Shown here piece after piece: positions 55,120 through 64,000 of a stretch of 64,000 bases of DNA (position 1 is its first letter; every line of letters begins with the position of its first letter). This stretch comes from Argyresthia goedartella. Taxonomy: Eukaryota > Arthropoda > Insecta > Lepidoptera > Argyresthiidae. The notes under the pieces were generated by a model, which ran no database searches, had not been told where the DNA came from, and saw only the letters and a program-made list of their open reading frames with translations. The position numbers were made by a program, and so were the translations under genes. The stretch covers positions 29,406,383 to 29,470,382 of the forward strand of contig OX463814.1 of NCBI GenBank assembly GCA_949825045.1, written 5' to 3'.

Positions 55120-55395
55120 GCGTGTGACACATACTAACAGAGAGTGGCCCTGATCGAGCATAATATCACACGATCATCCATGATAATTATACATGGCGCA
55201 TTATCAGAGAGTAGCCCCGATCAAATACGATGCAATTATCGGATATGGATAATGTAGGTAATGGATAACGTGCAGGCAAAGGTTTCAAATATATCCTCCT
55301 ATCCCGCCCGCACACACGAATGTTCATGAAAATTACACAACGCATTACCAGAGTGTAGCCCTGATCAAATGCCGTGCAATTCAAAATGAGAGATC
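55120..55395. repeat. Second leader repeat, three diverged copies
   Basis: 'cagag.gt.gccc.gatca' with flanking 'gcatta' and 'gcaatt' occurs at about 55137, 55205 and 55350, at roughly 70- and 145-bp spacing. It lies between the 81-bp array and the LTR. Confidence 0.6.
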
Positions 55396-55520
55396 AACGC
55401 AGTGTGTGCAGTATATAAACGAGAAAAACAGACATATTCCCAACATGATTTTGCTATACCAGTAAATAATGATCCTTTAAAAGAGTAGGCGTGATAGCAG
55501 AAAAATAAAACGTACCTTTT

Positions 55521-55540
55521 TGTTCAGATCCCGCTTCTGA
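55521..55540 (-). promoter_or_regulatory. Probable primer-binding site
   Basis: Two bases inside the 5' LTR, the plus strand reads gttcagatcccgcttctga, which looks like the 3' end of a tRNA (T arm plus acceptor). The minus (element) strand is therefore complementary to that tRNA and could prime reverse transcription. I do not assign the tRNA species. Confidence 0.55.
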
Positions 55541-55542
55541 AG

Positions 55543-55861
55543 TGTAAAATAAAGCACTCCAATGATAATTCACTTGTGTATTTCTTACAATAATTATATT
55601 CCACAGTCAAGACACAAACGGGCATAGGTACCCCGTACCAACTTGTCTCAGCGGACGCTCCAACCAAACTGAGCTCCGTCCTACAAGACGGCCATTTATA
55701 TAAGTTTGCCGCCACTAACGATGATACCAGAACGACAAGTCGGTACGGGGCGCCATATGAAAAATACAAAGTAAGACATTAAATATAGCAGAATAAATCT
55801 TTTTCTAATTTTATCGCAATTAATGGCTATTTTAAACAATACCAATGCAAAAATCATAACA
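55543..55861 (-). repeat. Gypsy 5' LTR
   Basis: 319 bp, TG...CA, with the TATA-like ttatataaat at 55694-55703 on the minus strand. It is the upstream LTR, so transcription of the element should start here. Confidence 0.95.
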
Positions 55862-55871
55862 TTTCCTTATC

Positions 55872-55952
55872 TTAGGGTACTTTGAAAAATACTAGATCCT
55901 TATTTGTGGAATCCTTAATGAGGCAACCGTATACCGCAGAATGTTTAACCAT
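55872..55952 (-). pseudogene. THAP zinc-finger N-terminal fragment
   Basis: MVKHSAVYGCLIKDSTNKD followed by LVFFKVP resembles the start of a THAP domain (M....C.V..C......FF.FP). The first Cys ligand is Ser, and a TAA follows immediately. The downstream bases cctaag/ataagg could be a mutated splice donor, just before the Gypsy LTR at 55861. The minus strand matches that of the P-like ORF at 21659-24188. Confidence 0.5.
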
Positions 55953-56543
55953 CTTGCAAAATAAGAATATCTGTGCGCGGAAATCACACTTGTTTGTAAA
56001 CAAAAAAAAGTTAACACGTGCCGCCCGGCCGGACGAATGACGTTGTCTCATCGCATGCATTGCTTGCATAGCCCTGTCTCGTAGCACGCGAAGGACGCGA
56101 GTTTCGGCAATGTGTGCGTGTGGCGGCGCGTGCTTATACTGAATGCAATGTAGCTGCGTGTGTGCGGCTGTTCTCGCTGATTTGTTTGAAGTGAACCTGG
56201 CGTGGTCTGAGCGCGACTGAGTGAAAACAGTTCACACTACTAGTTTTGGTACTGATTTAGTGGCGACACTTTGAAGTGCCATATACGATGTCCTTATTCA
56301 AGTCTGTGGTATAGAGCCTGGGGCAAAAAGGGGTTTTTGCTTATTATTTATATTATTTCGTCAAAATGGAGTTTGGTAGGAATTTTTGTCACCAAATCAA
56401 AGTTTACAGAACTATTTACAGTTTTAAATGTAAACCCTCCCCCCCCCCCACCCCTCCTTTTCCCAGCTTTAATTACAGCTTCATATAATTACAGTCAAGT
56501 AGTTTATAATTTTCATACAAACTTCAACCCTCTATATTTCCCC
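55953..56543. other. CpG-rich block and poly(C) tract, no gene
   Basis: 56030-56230 is CpG-rich (cgcgaaggacgcgag, ggcggcgcgtgc) and could be a promoter of the THAP fragment. A (C)n-rich tract lies at 56438-56455. Nothing coding is recognised. Confidence 0.4.
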
Positions 56544-56567
56544 TAGGGTATGAAATTCGCCAAATCC
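56544..56567. repeat. 24-bp direct repeat, left copy (candidate TSD)
   Basis: tagggtatgaaattcgcc plus aaatcc, identical to 62145-62168. Confidence 0.8.
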
Positions 56568-56568
56568 G

Positions 56569-58357
56569 GTGGCGTTTGTGTTGCCGGACCGAACGGACGT
56601 GTCTATAGACCTCCGACATCTTGCAAACGCATTAAAACAAACAATAGTTTACAACCCGGCGCGCGCCTTTGTTCTGTCTCTGGTTTCTCGCGTTTCGGAG
56701 ATTTTGTATCAGCGAGATGGTATGAGAGTGTCTAATATAGCTACAAGTGTGAAAGTAGAGTGTGTAAAGTGTGAATTAGATAGGTTCTGAGCTGCGCCCT
56801 ACCAGATAATAGGCTACGCCACGCTGCTGTGACAATACGTGTACAATATTGTGTACGACAATAGGTGCACATAGCTGAGACAACTCAACGAGTGTTGCCT
56901 GGTGAGCCCGTTCCTATTCAGTGTCCTAACGCATGCAACCAATATTTATCTCCACATACGAATCTACTAGAAGAGACCCCGAGTTTACATCTCACGCAAT
57001 ACATAACAGTACTTCCTACCGACACGCCGTTATCCTGGAGTATTAACCGACCCTATCCAGCACATTAGGTGTGTCATGACACTGGGATATCTCATCAGCA
57101 ATAACCTAACCTTATCAATGAATTGCTTTCTCCGGACACACAAACGATTACATAGGACGTATAATCTTCATTATTTAAGGTATTTCTTAAGTGAATCTAA
57201 CCCATAAAATTAAGCTCTCTCAACAGCAACAACCTGGGAAACAGACTTATTTCATTTCATCACAGACATTCGTGGTGCTTGATACATCATCATAAATACT
57301 AAGTCAATAGAAACTAGAGTTGCGCAACGAGTCGTGGTGTTATCCCACGCCAAGAGGCAGGCCCTTTCAAGCACTTCCTGCAGGCACGTGAATAAGGACA
57401 CTAAAACCCAAACAATACCGGACAGAAAAAGTTAAACAAAAGAGATAAATTACGACAGAAAACATTCCTCAAACTAACACAGCTGCAAAACGGCGAAGCA
57501 AATACGTTTTTTTTTGTGCAACAAGCCCCTTCTCTGGACAACGAGCTAAGAAAAAACGAATTCCAACGAGCAATAAACAATAGGGCCTTGTAAAGGGACT
57601 GAACCTCGACCCGTCACGGACCTCACTACTACGCACTAATGAAGTGAACTGAAGTAGGTGATGTCAGTGCAGAGAGTGTCACTAGCTGAGCAACAACCTG
57701 GTGAGATTGCTCCGATTAAGATAGCCCTATATCAGATAAAACAGCAAAACTAACTTTATATCTGGCAAGTAACATCCTTCGTAATGCTGGTTACCATTTC
57801 ATAAACAGATACCGCTCTCGCTCCAAATTACTACGCCAACACTAAACTATTCCATAGGCATCGTCCCGTACAAATAGGTAGGTGATAGGTATACGAAAAT
57901 ACAAAACTAGGCAGGAACCTACCCAAACACAATAAAACAAAACTAAACTATTTGCCACCATCCGGTCCAACCAGCCCATCTTGACCTGTTACAAATAAAA
58001 TAAACAATAATGCAAGCCTACTGCATATTCTGAGAAATAGCGAGTAAAAGCCAACACTTGCACATCATAAAAGGATCATTTTAACATCTTGCAGAGAACA
58101 GGCAATTAACGAAAGGCAGCTGACGAACAATAACAAAATAAAATCAAAGACTCTTTGTCCTAAGCGGGTCTCTCTCACGCCTATTTTATAGCTTCCAGGC
58201 CCAGCCTCCAATTCTCTTAGAAAATACCGAGAATAAGTGCGCAAAGATACGCACAAACTTTGACAGCCACAACCCGTACCATTAACAATAGGTACGTAGG
58301 TAGTTCAAATTAATCAAATTAGCTCTAAGTTCTTTCTTTCAACAACATTCCAAAAAG
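56569..58357 (+). other. 5' region of the OTU LINE with unassigned ORFs
   Basis: Contains an open stretch with AFVLPDRTDVSIDLRHL and VSRVSEILYQRDGMRVSNI (56569-56790), and another with VPIQCPNACNQYLSPHTN (56865-57068), which resembles a degraded Cys-containing finger. They might be parts of an ORF1 or of the N-terminus of the main ORF. The stretch 57070-58357 shows no recognised domain. Confidence 0.4.
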
Positions 58358-58738
58358 ATGAAAGCCTTATCAATGCCGAGAGATGGTAACTGCCTATTCC
58401 ACGCAATTGCTGACCAAATTAATCACCTATATCAATTAACACTCGACCACACCCACATTCGTAAGGACCTAGTTAAACATATAGAAGAAAACTGCGATGA
58501 ACAGAACATAAAGTTTGCAATCGCCGAGCCTGAAGAAACCCTCAATGACTACATTAAAAATCTGCGCAATTACGGCACTTGGGCTGGAGAGGAGATTATA
58601 ATAGCAGCCGCCGAATACTTTCTAATTAACGTAACAATCCACCAGCAAAATACACCATCGCTCACATACAGGCCCAAGTAACTTCACCGGAAACCACTAC
58701 GACAGCGTATACTTGCTTGAATCACAAAATTTACCCAC
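58358..58738 (+). pseudogene. OTU-like cysteine protease domain
   Basis: MPRDGNCLFHAIADQI is the OTU catalytic-Cys motif (D-G-N-C-L-F). GTWAGEEIIIAAAEYF and INVTIH follow the expected order. A one-base shift near 58665 is needed to reach FTGNHYDSVYLLESQ, where the His of HYD is the OTU catalytic His. The domain is about 115 residues, typical for OTU. It would cleave ubiquitin or process the polyprotein; its role in LINEs is not established. Confidence 0.85.
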
Positions 58739-60257
58739 GAATCTAGCAACCGACAGCCAAACTGATAACAACATACCTTCCCCGATACTTAATGCAACAC
58801 TCATGACCTCCTCAGGGTCAACCATAACATCAATAGATGACATCCCTGACAACACCGGATATACGATGACACGACACAGCCCCATATATATACCAAAAGT
58901 CACATGCGAGCGTATGCGCATTGCTACCTGGAACGTTAGAGGATGCGCCAAAATACCTAAGAGACTCAACTTTGATGCTGAATTGACAAACAGAAACATA
59001 CATATAGCCTGTATACAGGAAACAAACATGACATCGGGGACATACGTGTCAAAACACTATCTCTGGTATCTATCAGGCACAACCAGCATCGCACACTGTG
59101 GCTTAGCTATACTAATTAGAAAGGACCTGAACTTAACGGTCCACAATATAAATCGCGACCTGGAAACCATGGCAGCAACAATAACATCGGCCACTAATAC
59201 ACTATATGTAATAAACGCACATATCCCCAGCTCTTCCACGAGAGCAACCGCAGCGTTTTCGCGACTTATAAAGATTATTCAAAAGAAACCAAACAAAGCC
59301 AAAATATTAATGCTAGGTGACTTTAACGCGCATATCGAACTAGGCGATACAAAGGAATACAGGAAAAAGGGAATTATAGGATCAAATCTCCTACACAAAT
59401 CATCAAATATCATCGGAGAAATGCTAATGGATATTTGTTCCCGCGAAAACTTAAAAGTAGAAACCACCTGGGCTCGCAAGTCATGTCGGGCCACATGGTC
59501 TAACGGGAAAACAAAATCACAACTAGACCATATAATTATCTCGAATAATGCGCCACACACATTTAACTTCATCAAAGGACAATGGAGCTACCTGCATATT
59601 TCCGACCACAAGATAATCTGGGGTGAAATAGACCCACTAAACCTGCTTCCAAGAACTGGCGACACGCAAATGGAATCAACAAAGAGTACAACCCAAACTA
59701 AGTACAAAGCCATAACAGCTTTAAAGTTCAACTATAAACAGTGTTCGTACACCGCCCTAGCACGAGATGAAATGAATGACACAAAAGTAAAATATCATAA
59801 CGGGATTATGGAAGAACTTATGGCGAACAACTACAAATTTATAGAAAATGACGACGAATATACGCCCGACATTCCTTGGGAATCTATTACAGGGGTTATG
59901 AAGTCAGTAGCCCAAAAAACACTTTCCGTAAAACCCGCTAGATCGCGGGAACACCGAATTCCTCTGGCAAATTTACAAAAGGCCAAATTCCTTAAAAGAC
60001 GTCGACCAACCGACCAAACAATCAATAAACAACTCAAAGAATGCCGACGACGTCTTGAGGATATTATTGATAATGAAGAAAAACGAGAATGCAGAGCATT
60101 TTTTGAAGGCCTAGGAAAAAAACACCCAAGCAAACGCATGCAAATCGTGTACCACTATTACAGACGACACCAGCTTCAATCGAGACGGTGGAAAAAAACA
60201 ACGATTCATCCCAATGTCACGCTGGGAACAGGAACTAAGGAAATCAGAAGGCCCTAA
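58713..60257 (+). pseudogene. OTU LINE: linker and AP endonuclease
   Basis: After a Ser/Thr-rich linker, the endonuclease carries RMRIATWNVRG (Asn), IACIQETN (Glu), ILMLGDFNAHIELG (Asp, Asn), KSQLDHIIIS and ISDHKIIWGE (Asp, His). The whole catalytic set is intact. A basic linker (KARSREHR-type, PLANLQKAKFLKRRR) leads to the RT. The frame ends at 60257 while the RT frame begins at 60214, a shift in the overlap. The first codon listed is internal to the domain series. Confidence 0.92.
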
Positions 60258-61149
60258 AAATATGATTATCCCTAACGAAACTTCATTAAACCCTGACTAT
60301 CTAGAAAATGGTCCAACAATAGCCGACATAAAAACGATAATCAGCCGCATGCGTAACAGAACAGCGCCGGGTACAGATCAGGTAGTCCCGGAACTGTACA
60401 AAGGAATACCGCCACAACTGTTAAAGGTTATTACCAAAACAATGCACAGAGCATGGACAGAAAATATAATACCGGAGTCCTGGAATGAAACGGTCCAAGT
60501 ACCTATCCCCAAAATCAGAAACCCTCAAGACACCAATGACTATCGCCGTATAACAATGTGTAATACAGGATATCGCATATACGCGACATACCTGCTCATC
60601 AAACTAGACGAGATAACAAAAGAACTCGGGAACTACCAAGCAGCATTTCTCCGCAATAGATCCACCGATGACCACATCTTCACACTACGCAGAGTATTAG
60701 ACGAAGAATGGCGCGCAGGTAACAGAACATATGTACTGGCGCTAGATATCGCCAAAGCATTTGATACTATAGACCTAAACGTGCTCAAGGATATTCTCCT
60801 TTCAAGGACCAATAATATTTTAACCAATAGGATAATAAAAGCCTGCATGTATGAACGGACCTGCATCAAATGGTTCGGACAGCAAAGTAACTTGATCAAC
60901 AAAGGAAAAGGAGTAAAACAAGGCTGTCCACTGTCACCAAGACTATTTACAATATAAATGGATGATGTCCTCAAAACACTGGTAGAAGAAATTCCCAACA
61001 TAAAACTGGACCAAGATGAAGAAATAGTCTTACCACTTATTCTCTCCTTCGCGGATGACCTCATCATCGTTTGTCAAGATTTACAACATAACGTAACAAA
61101 TCGTCACGCATTTGAAAGCACTATTAAAAACAGTAGGGCTCGATACTAA
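60214..61149 (+). pseudogene. OTU LINE: reverse transcriptase, one in-frame stop
   Basis: RT blocks: NRTAPGTDQVVPELYKG, NIIPESWNETVQVPIPKI, NDYRRITMCNTGYRIYATYL, YQAAFLRNRSTDDHIFTLRR, ALDIAKAFDTID and KGVKQGCPLSPRLFTI. A TAA at 60955-60957 interrupts the frame (neighbouring LINEs usually have a Tyr/Phe there). The same frame continues MDDVLKTLVEEIPNI to ILSFADDLIIVCQD, the catalytic box. A shift near 61110 leads to the next part. Confidence 0.92.
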
Positions 61150-61909
61150 CGAAACAAAGACGAAAATTCTTATAAGAGACCCCATAAACACCCAGCGCCC
61201 ACAAGTGATCGTATTGGACGGAGTTCCAATACGACCCGTAGACGAAATAAAATATCTCGGCACATATATAACGGCAGGACATAGTAGGAGAGACACAATA
61301 AAGAAGAGATGCCGGCAAGCCATAGGCAATTCCAAGGCCCTAATGCATTTTATAAAGAAATCCAACATGGACTGGAAAATAGTACGCCTGATTTACAAAA
61401 TGGTTATTGCACCGTGTATAACATACGGACTTAAAGCGGCAGCCCTCACCAAAGCAAACCGTTCTAGACTAAGAAAATATGAACGCCTGATCCTCAGAGA
61501 CATGTTTGAGAACGCCAGAAGCTATCCAAGACACCACAAAATTCATGACTTACTACAGGGCAAAACAATAACCAAACAAATCAAAAACCATCGGATGTGT
61601 TACTATACACATATTCTATGACGCCCACAAAAACACCTCCTCCACGCTGCATTGGAATACGAAGCAAAGAAGAAGAAAGTTGGCCGACCCATTTATACCT
61701 GGAAAGATTCCCTTAAGCATGACATCAAATACTACGGTAAAGAACACAGTTACTGGACAGAATCAGCATACAACAGGGACGAAGTCAGAAAGGCATCGAG
61801 CCAAATATACCATATTCCAGAAACAGACAGCGAAAGCGAAACGGAGACCTTACCGGATAACCCAAACGAACACGACAGGACAGGAAACTCAACCTATAAC
61901 AATACCTGA
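61112..61909 (+). pseudogene. OTU LINE: post-RT C-terminal domain
   Basis: LGTYITAGHSRRDTIKKRC, APCITYGLKAAALTKANRS and LRKYERLILRDMFENARSYP are the thumb and connection. After a further shift near 61625, KKKKVGRPIYTWKDSLKHDI is the conserved 'GRP...W.D' C-terminal motif, followed by an acidic tail and stop. The 3' UTR extends to 62144. Confidence 0.88.
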
Positions 61910-62144
61910 AAATAGAAGGAAAACATGAACTTGAAGAAAACAACAGCTGCTCTCCAAATCCTATATCCTCCCCATTCCACATATCCTATATTGGCTTCAG
62001 GCTGAAGAGTCGGTCGATTGAATTCACGCTCCTTCCACTCCTATCGAGCAGGTCATTCCGCCCCCCCTCAAAACTCGTGCTCTCTGGTATGCCGGCCGAA
62101 AGACCGGAACAGGTTTAGAACCCTGGCTGGAGAAGCACCATTCA

Positions 62145-62168
62145 TAGGGTATGAAATTCGCCAAATCC
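62145..62168. repeat. 24-bp direct repeat, right copy (candidate TSD)
   Basis: Identical to 56544-56567; flanking bases differ on both sides. Confidence 0.8.
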
Positions 62169-62284
62169 CGTCTTCGGGCAAGCCTATATTTAAAGAACCT
62201 CTATACGAAGTTTAAATCCTCTAGGACCAGCACTTTTGGCTGTGCATTAATATATTTTAGTTTGACGTAGTAGTAATAGACGTA

Positions 62285-62535
62285 GTTTGACGACCCGAAT
62301 GGCCGAGTTGGCAGTGACCCTGCCTATGACGCCAAGGGTCTAGGGTTCGAGTCTCGGTGGGAGCAAATACTTGTTTGAGGAGAACGGATGTTTGTAGCTT
62401 AGTCATGATTATTTATCTATCTAAATATAATATTTATTTATATAAGTATGTGTATCGTTGCCGAGTACCCAAAATACAGGGAATCCTAGTTAGGGGCTAG
62501 ATCAATGTAGGTATGTAAATAGTGTCCAAGGTATC
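62285..62535 (+). repeat. Second tRNA-derived SINE family
   Basis: The tRNA-like head has the A-box-like TGGCCGAGTTG (62300-62310) and the B box GGTTCGAGTCT (62344-62354). The body follows, ending near 'tagatcaatgtaggtatg'. An ATT-rich tail (62536-62555) may be its 3' end. Confidence 0.75.
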
Positions 62536-62671
62536 ATCATTATTATTATTATTATATCAATCGGTCAGTCAGGAGGAACACGTTAAGGCATCACGTTGAA
62601 ATTAATATCAATTACAAACAGTACCATCTGATCATCAAATTTCACTTTTCCGGAGCGTTTTAATTAATTTT

Positions 62672-62880
62672 GTGAGCTTAGCTGTAGGTAACTTAGCTGA
62701 CTATATTTTGGGGAATGATGGTACTTTGCATCATGAGCAGGCGAGTTTAAACAACATTTCACTCTCTCAGGAGACATCAGAACTTTCTTCATCGCCAGAC
62801 CAAAATAACTCATGCTCAGTCCTTCCTTCCCCTCATCGATATTGCTGGGTCAGCGCAAATGAAGAATAACTGAACAAACA
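62672..62880 (+). repeat. Copy of the 'gctgac.atattttgggg' repeat
   Basis: 'agctgactatattttggg' with 'aatgatggtac' matches 17878-17912 and, inverted, 18538-18569. A 65-codon ORF here is probably incidental. Confidence 0.5.
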
Positions 62881-63240
62881 CGAACGACTTCAAAATCTCG
62901 AGAATCTTCGGACTGCGCAAGTATGACCACGTGTCTCAGCATCGCAGGGAGCTGAAGTGGCTACCAATTCGACTTCGACGGGACTCTCATATCCTGTGTT
63001 ACTTTCATAATATTTTGTGGAACTATCAGGGACTATCCATCACTAAATATATTCAAAAACCGGCTGAAGAAGCACTATCTCTCCCTTTCCATTTAATTTA
63101 TTATTATTTTTTTATTATTTTTTATTGTTTTAGGAAAACCAAGTTTTACAAATTTTTAGTACAAATACAAATAGGTTACAACGTATTACACATAAAAACC
63201 ACTTATAAGTTCTCACCAAAAGAAATCACATATTAATTAA
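62881..63240 (+). pseudogene. LINE RT C-terminal end
   Basis: LRKYDHVSQHRRELKWLPIR and DSHILCYFHNILWNY are typical of the last part of Jockey/CR1-like ORF2. The remaining UTR-like sequence is AT-rich. Confidence 0.75.
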
Positions 63241-63495
63241 AACTAGAAGCACTAAGCAACGCATTATTAACCTCGCTCAAACTATTGACGAATTGATATT
63301 AATTACCGCAACAGAATATCTAGTTCAGAATATTATGTGGGCTCAAAGAACCGCTCGCTCAACGTCCGCCTGGCTGATGGTACACTGGTACAGAAAAGGT
63401 CCAGTTCAACCTGCTTGAAGTAGGTTATATTTGTTACACGAACGCACGTTACTCCTGAAATTCCCTGAAAAGCTATACATATATGTATATGTCAC

Positions 63496-63573
63496 CGTGA
63501 GCTCCGTGGTCTAATGGTTTTCATGTTTGCTTCTTACACAGGAGATGCAGGTTCGAATCCTGACCATGTCCCA
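63496..63573 (+). repeat. tRNA-like sequence (tRNA pseudogene or SINE head)
   Basis: The A box TGGTCTAATGG (63507-63517) and B box GGTTCGAATCC (63550-63560) both match the RNA polymerase III consensus at tRNA spacing. The acceptor stem (gagctcc / ccatgtc) does not pair, so it is unlikely to be a working tRNA. Confidence 0.6.
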
Positions 63574-63680
63574 ATGAGATAATTAATTTATCTTAAGTAC
63601 ATTATACGGACATTCCAACGGAGATGGAAAACATCGAGAGGAAACCTTCATCACTCCATAGCTGCGGCGATGGCACCATC

Positions 63681-63867
63681 CATAGTATGCCTTTTCCAAT
63701 AGTGGTGAGCAAAAGCATAATTGTGCCCACTTTGAGCCATTTATTCTATACTCCATTTTGCGTGACAGAGGGCTACCTGTCACGCAAAATGGAGTATTGA
63801 ATAAATGGCTCAAAGTGGGCACAATTATGCCTTTGCCTACCACTAAGGGAAAAGGCGTGACGCTATG
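63681..63867. mobile_element. Foldback MITE
   Basis: Arms of at least 52 bp (cataattgtgcccactttg..., 63716-63767 and 63779-63830) are almost perfect complements with an 11-nt loop. Weaker pairing continues outward for about 35 bp (catag...ccttttccaatagtgg / ccactaagggaaaagg...ctatg). Non-coding. Confidence 0.9.
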
Positions 63868-63916
63868 TTATGTTATGTTTTATGTCACCGTAAGATTGTC
63901 AAAACCGTTAGCTTAT

Positions 63917-63934
63917 AAACTAACGCGTTAGTTT
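63917..63934. repeat. 18-bp perfect palindrome
   Basis: aaactaacgcgttagttt. No neighbouring gene to relate it to. Confidence 0.8.
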
Positions 63935-64000
63935 GTAAACTATCGACAAATTGTAAACCAGACCGACAGGGTTTAGAATTTACGTTTCTTTTGTTCTTAC

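Larger units (their letters stand above)
45022..55861 (-). mobile_element. Ty3/Gypsy LTR retrotransposon with nested LINE
   Basis: Two 319-bp direct repeats (45022-45340 and 55543-55861), each TG...CA on the minus strand, bracket gag, protease, RT, RNase H and integrase in Gypsy order. The total is 10.84 kb, of which about 4.26 kb (47764-52024) is a LINE inserted in the opposite orientation. The LTRs differ at two positions by eye, indicating a recent insertion, yet coding is broken in many places. No target duplication flanks the LTRs (gatac on the left, tttcc on the right). Confidence 0.95.
56568..62144 (+). mobile_element. OTU-protease-bearing LINE retrotransposon
   Basis: Between the perfect 24-bp direct repeats lies a 5.6-kb element with a long 5' region, an OTU domain, an AP endonuclease, a reverse transcriptase and a C-terminal domain, all on the plus strand. 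There is no poly(A) or simple-repeat tail; the 3' end is GC-richer and can form a small hairpin (ccggccgaaagaccgg, 62094-62107 area). OTU domains are known in Dualen/RandI LINEs and few others. The single endonuclease seen is APE-type. Lesions: a frameshift in OTU, one between endonuclease and RT, one in-frame stop, and two more shifts. Confidence 0.85.

Noticed and set aside
45022..55861. Endogenous retrovirus with an env gene
   Set aside because: No envelope-like ORF lies between integrase and the 3' LTR (45341-45763 is AT-rich with no long frame), so it is treated as a plain Ty3/Gypsy retrotransposon.

Overview
This looks like a transposon-dense, intergenic stretch of an insect nuclear genome, most probably a moth or butterfly. 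The base is AT-rich. Nearly every recognisable protein belongs to a eukaryotic transposable element (BEL/Pao, Ty3/Gypsy, several LINE groups, mariner, piggyBac, a P-like THAP transposase). A dispersed repeat beginning 'ccaagtgcgagtcgg...ggttccgta', which I know as abundant in Lepidoptera, occurs several times. There are tRNA-derived SINEs and many short inverted-repeat elements. I found no convincing single-copy host gene, and nothing bacterial, plasmid-like or CRISPR-like.

Layout. 1-4.5 kb: a minus-strand BEL/Pao element running off the left edge, followed by a 62-bp tandem array. 5.4-14.6 kb: fragments of at least five LINE copies on both strands. 15-21.5 kb: gene-free, with a MITE carrying an 8-bp target duplication, a second MITE family carrying 9-bp duplications, SINEs and the lepidopteran repeat. 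21.66-24.19 kb: one intact 850-aa P-like transposase ORF (minus) whose 5' end looks like an exon boundary. 24.4-27.5 kb: a decayed piggyBac-like transposase (plus) with tandem duplications and an elaborate 3' end. 27.5-44 kb: LINE 3' ends, MITEs, a 1.6-kb element with TA duplications, microsatellite-associated repeats, a mariner remnant broken by insertions, and a nest of inverted repeats at 40.2-41.1 kb. 45.02-55.86 kb: a complete Ty3/Gypsy element (minus) with two 319-bp LTRs, broken by a 4.26-kb plus-strand LINE inserted into its reverse transcriptase region. 56.57-62.14 kb: a plus-strand LINE of about 5.6 kb that encodes an OTU-type cysteine protease domain ahead of an AP endonuclease and reverse transcriptase, bracketed by a perfect 24-bp direct repeat. 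62.2-64 kb: a SINE, a LINE end, a tRNA-like sequence and a long foldback.

How it fits together. The window records successive insertions: LINE into Gypsy, MITE into the TA-flanked element, repeats into mariner, and MITEs beside MITEs. The most unusual items are the OTU-bearing LINE with its long target duplication and a 3' end without a poly(A) tail; the intact P-like ORF with a degenerate catalytic motif; and the MITE families whose ends can be fixed to the base from their target duplications. Many coding breaks are single-base frameshifts, some at homopolymers, so uncorrected sequencing indels are a possible alternative to real decay for part of the damage.
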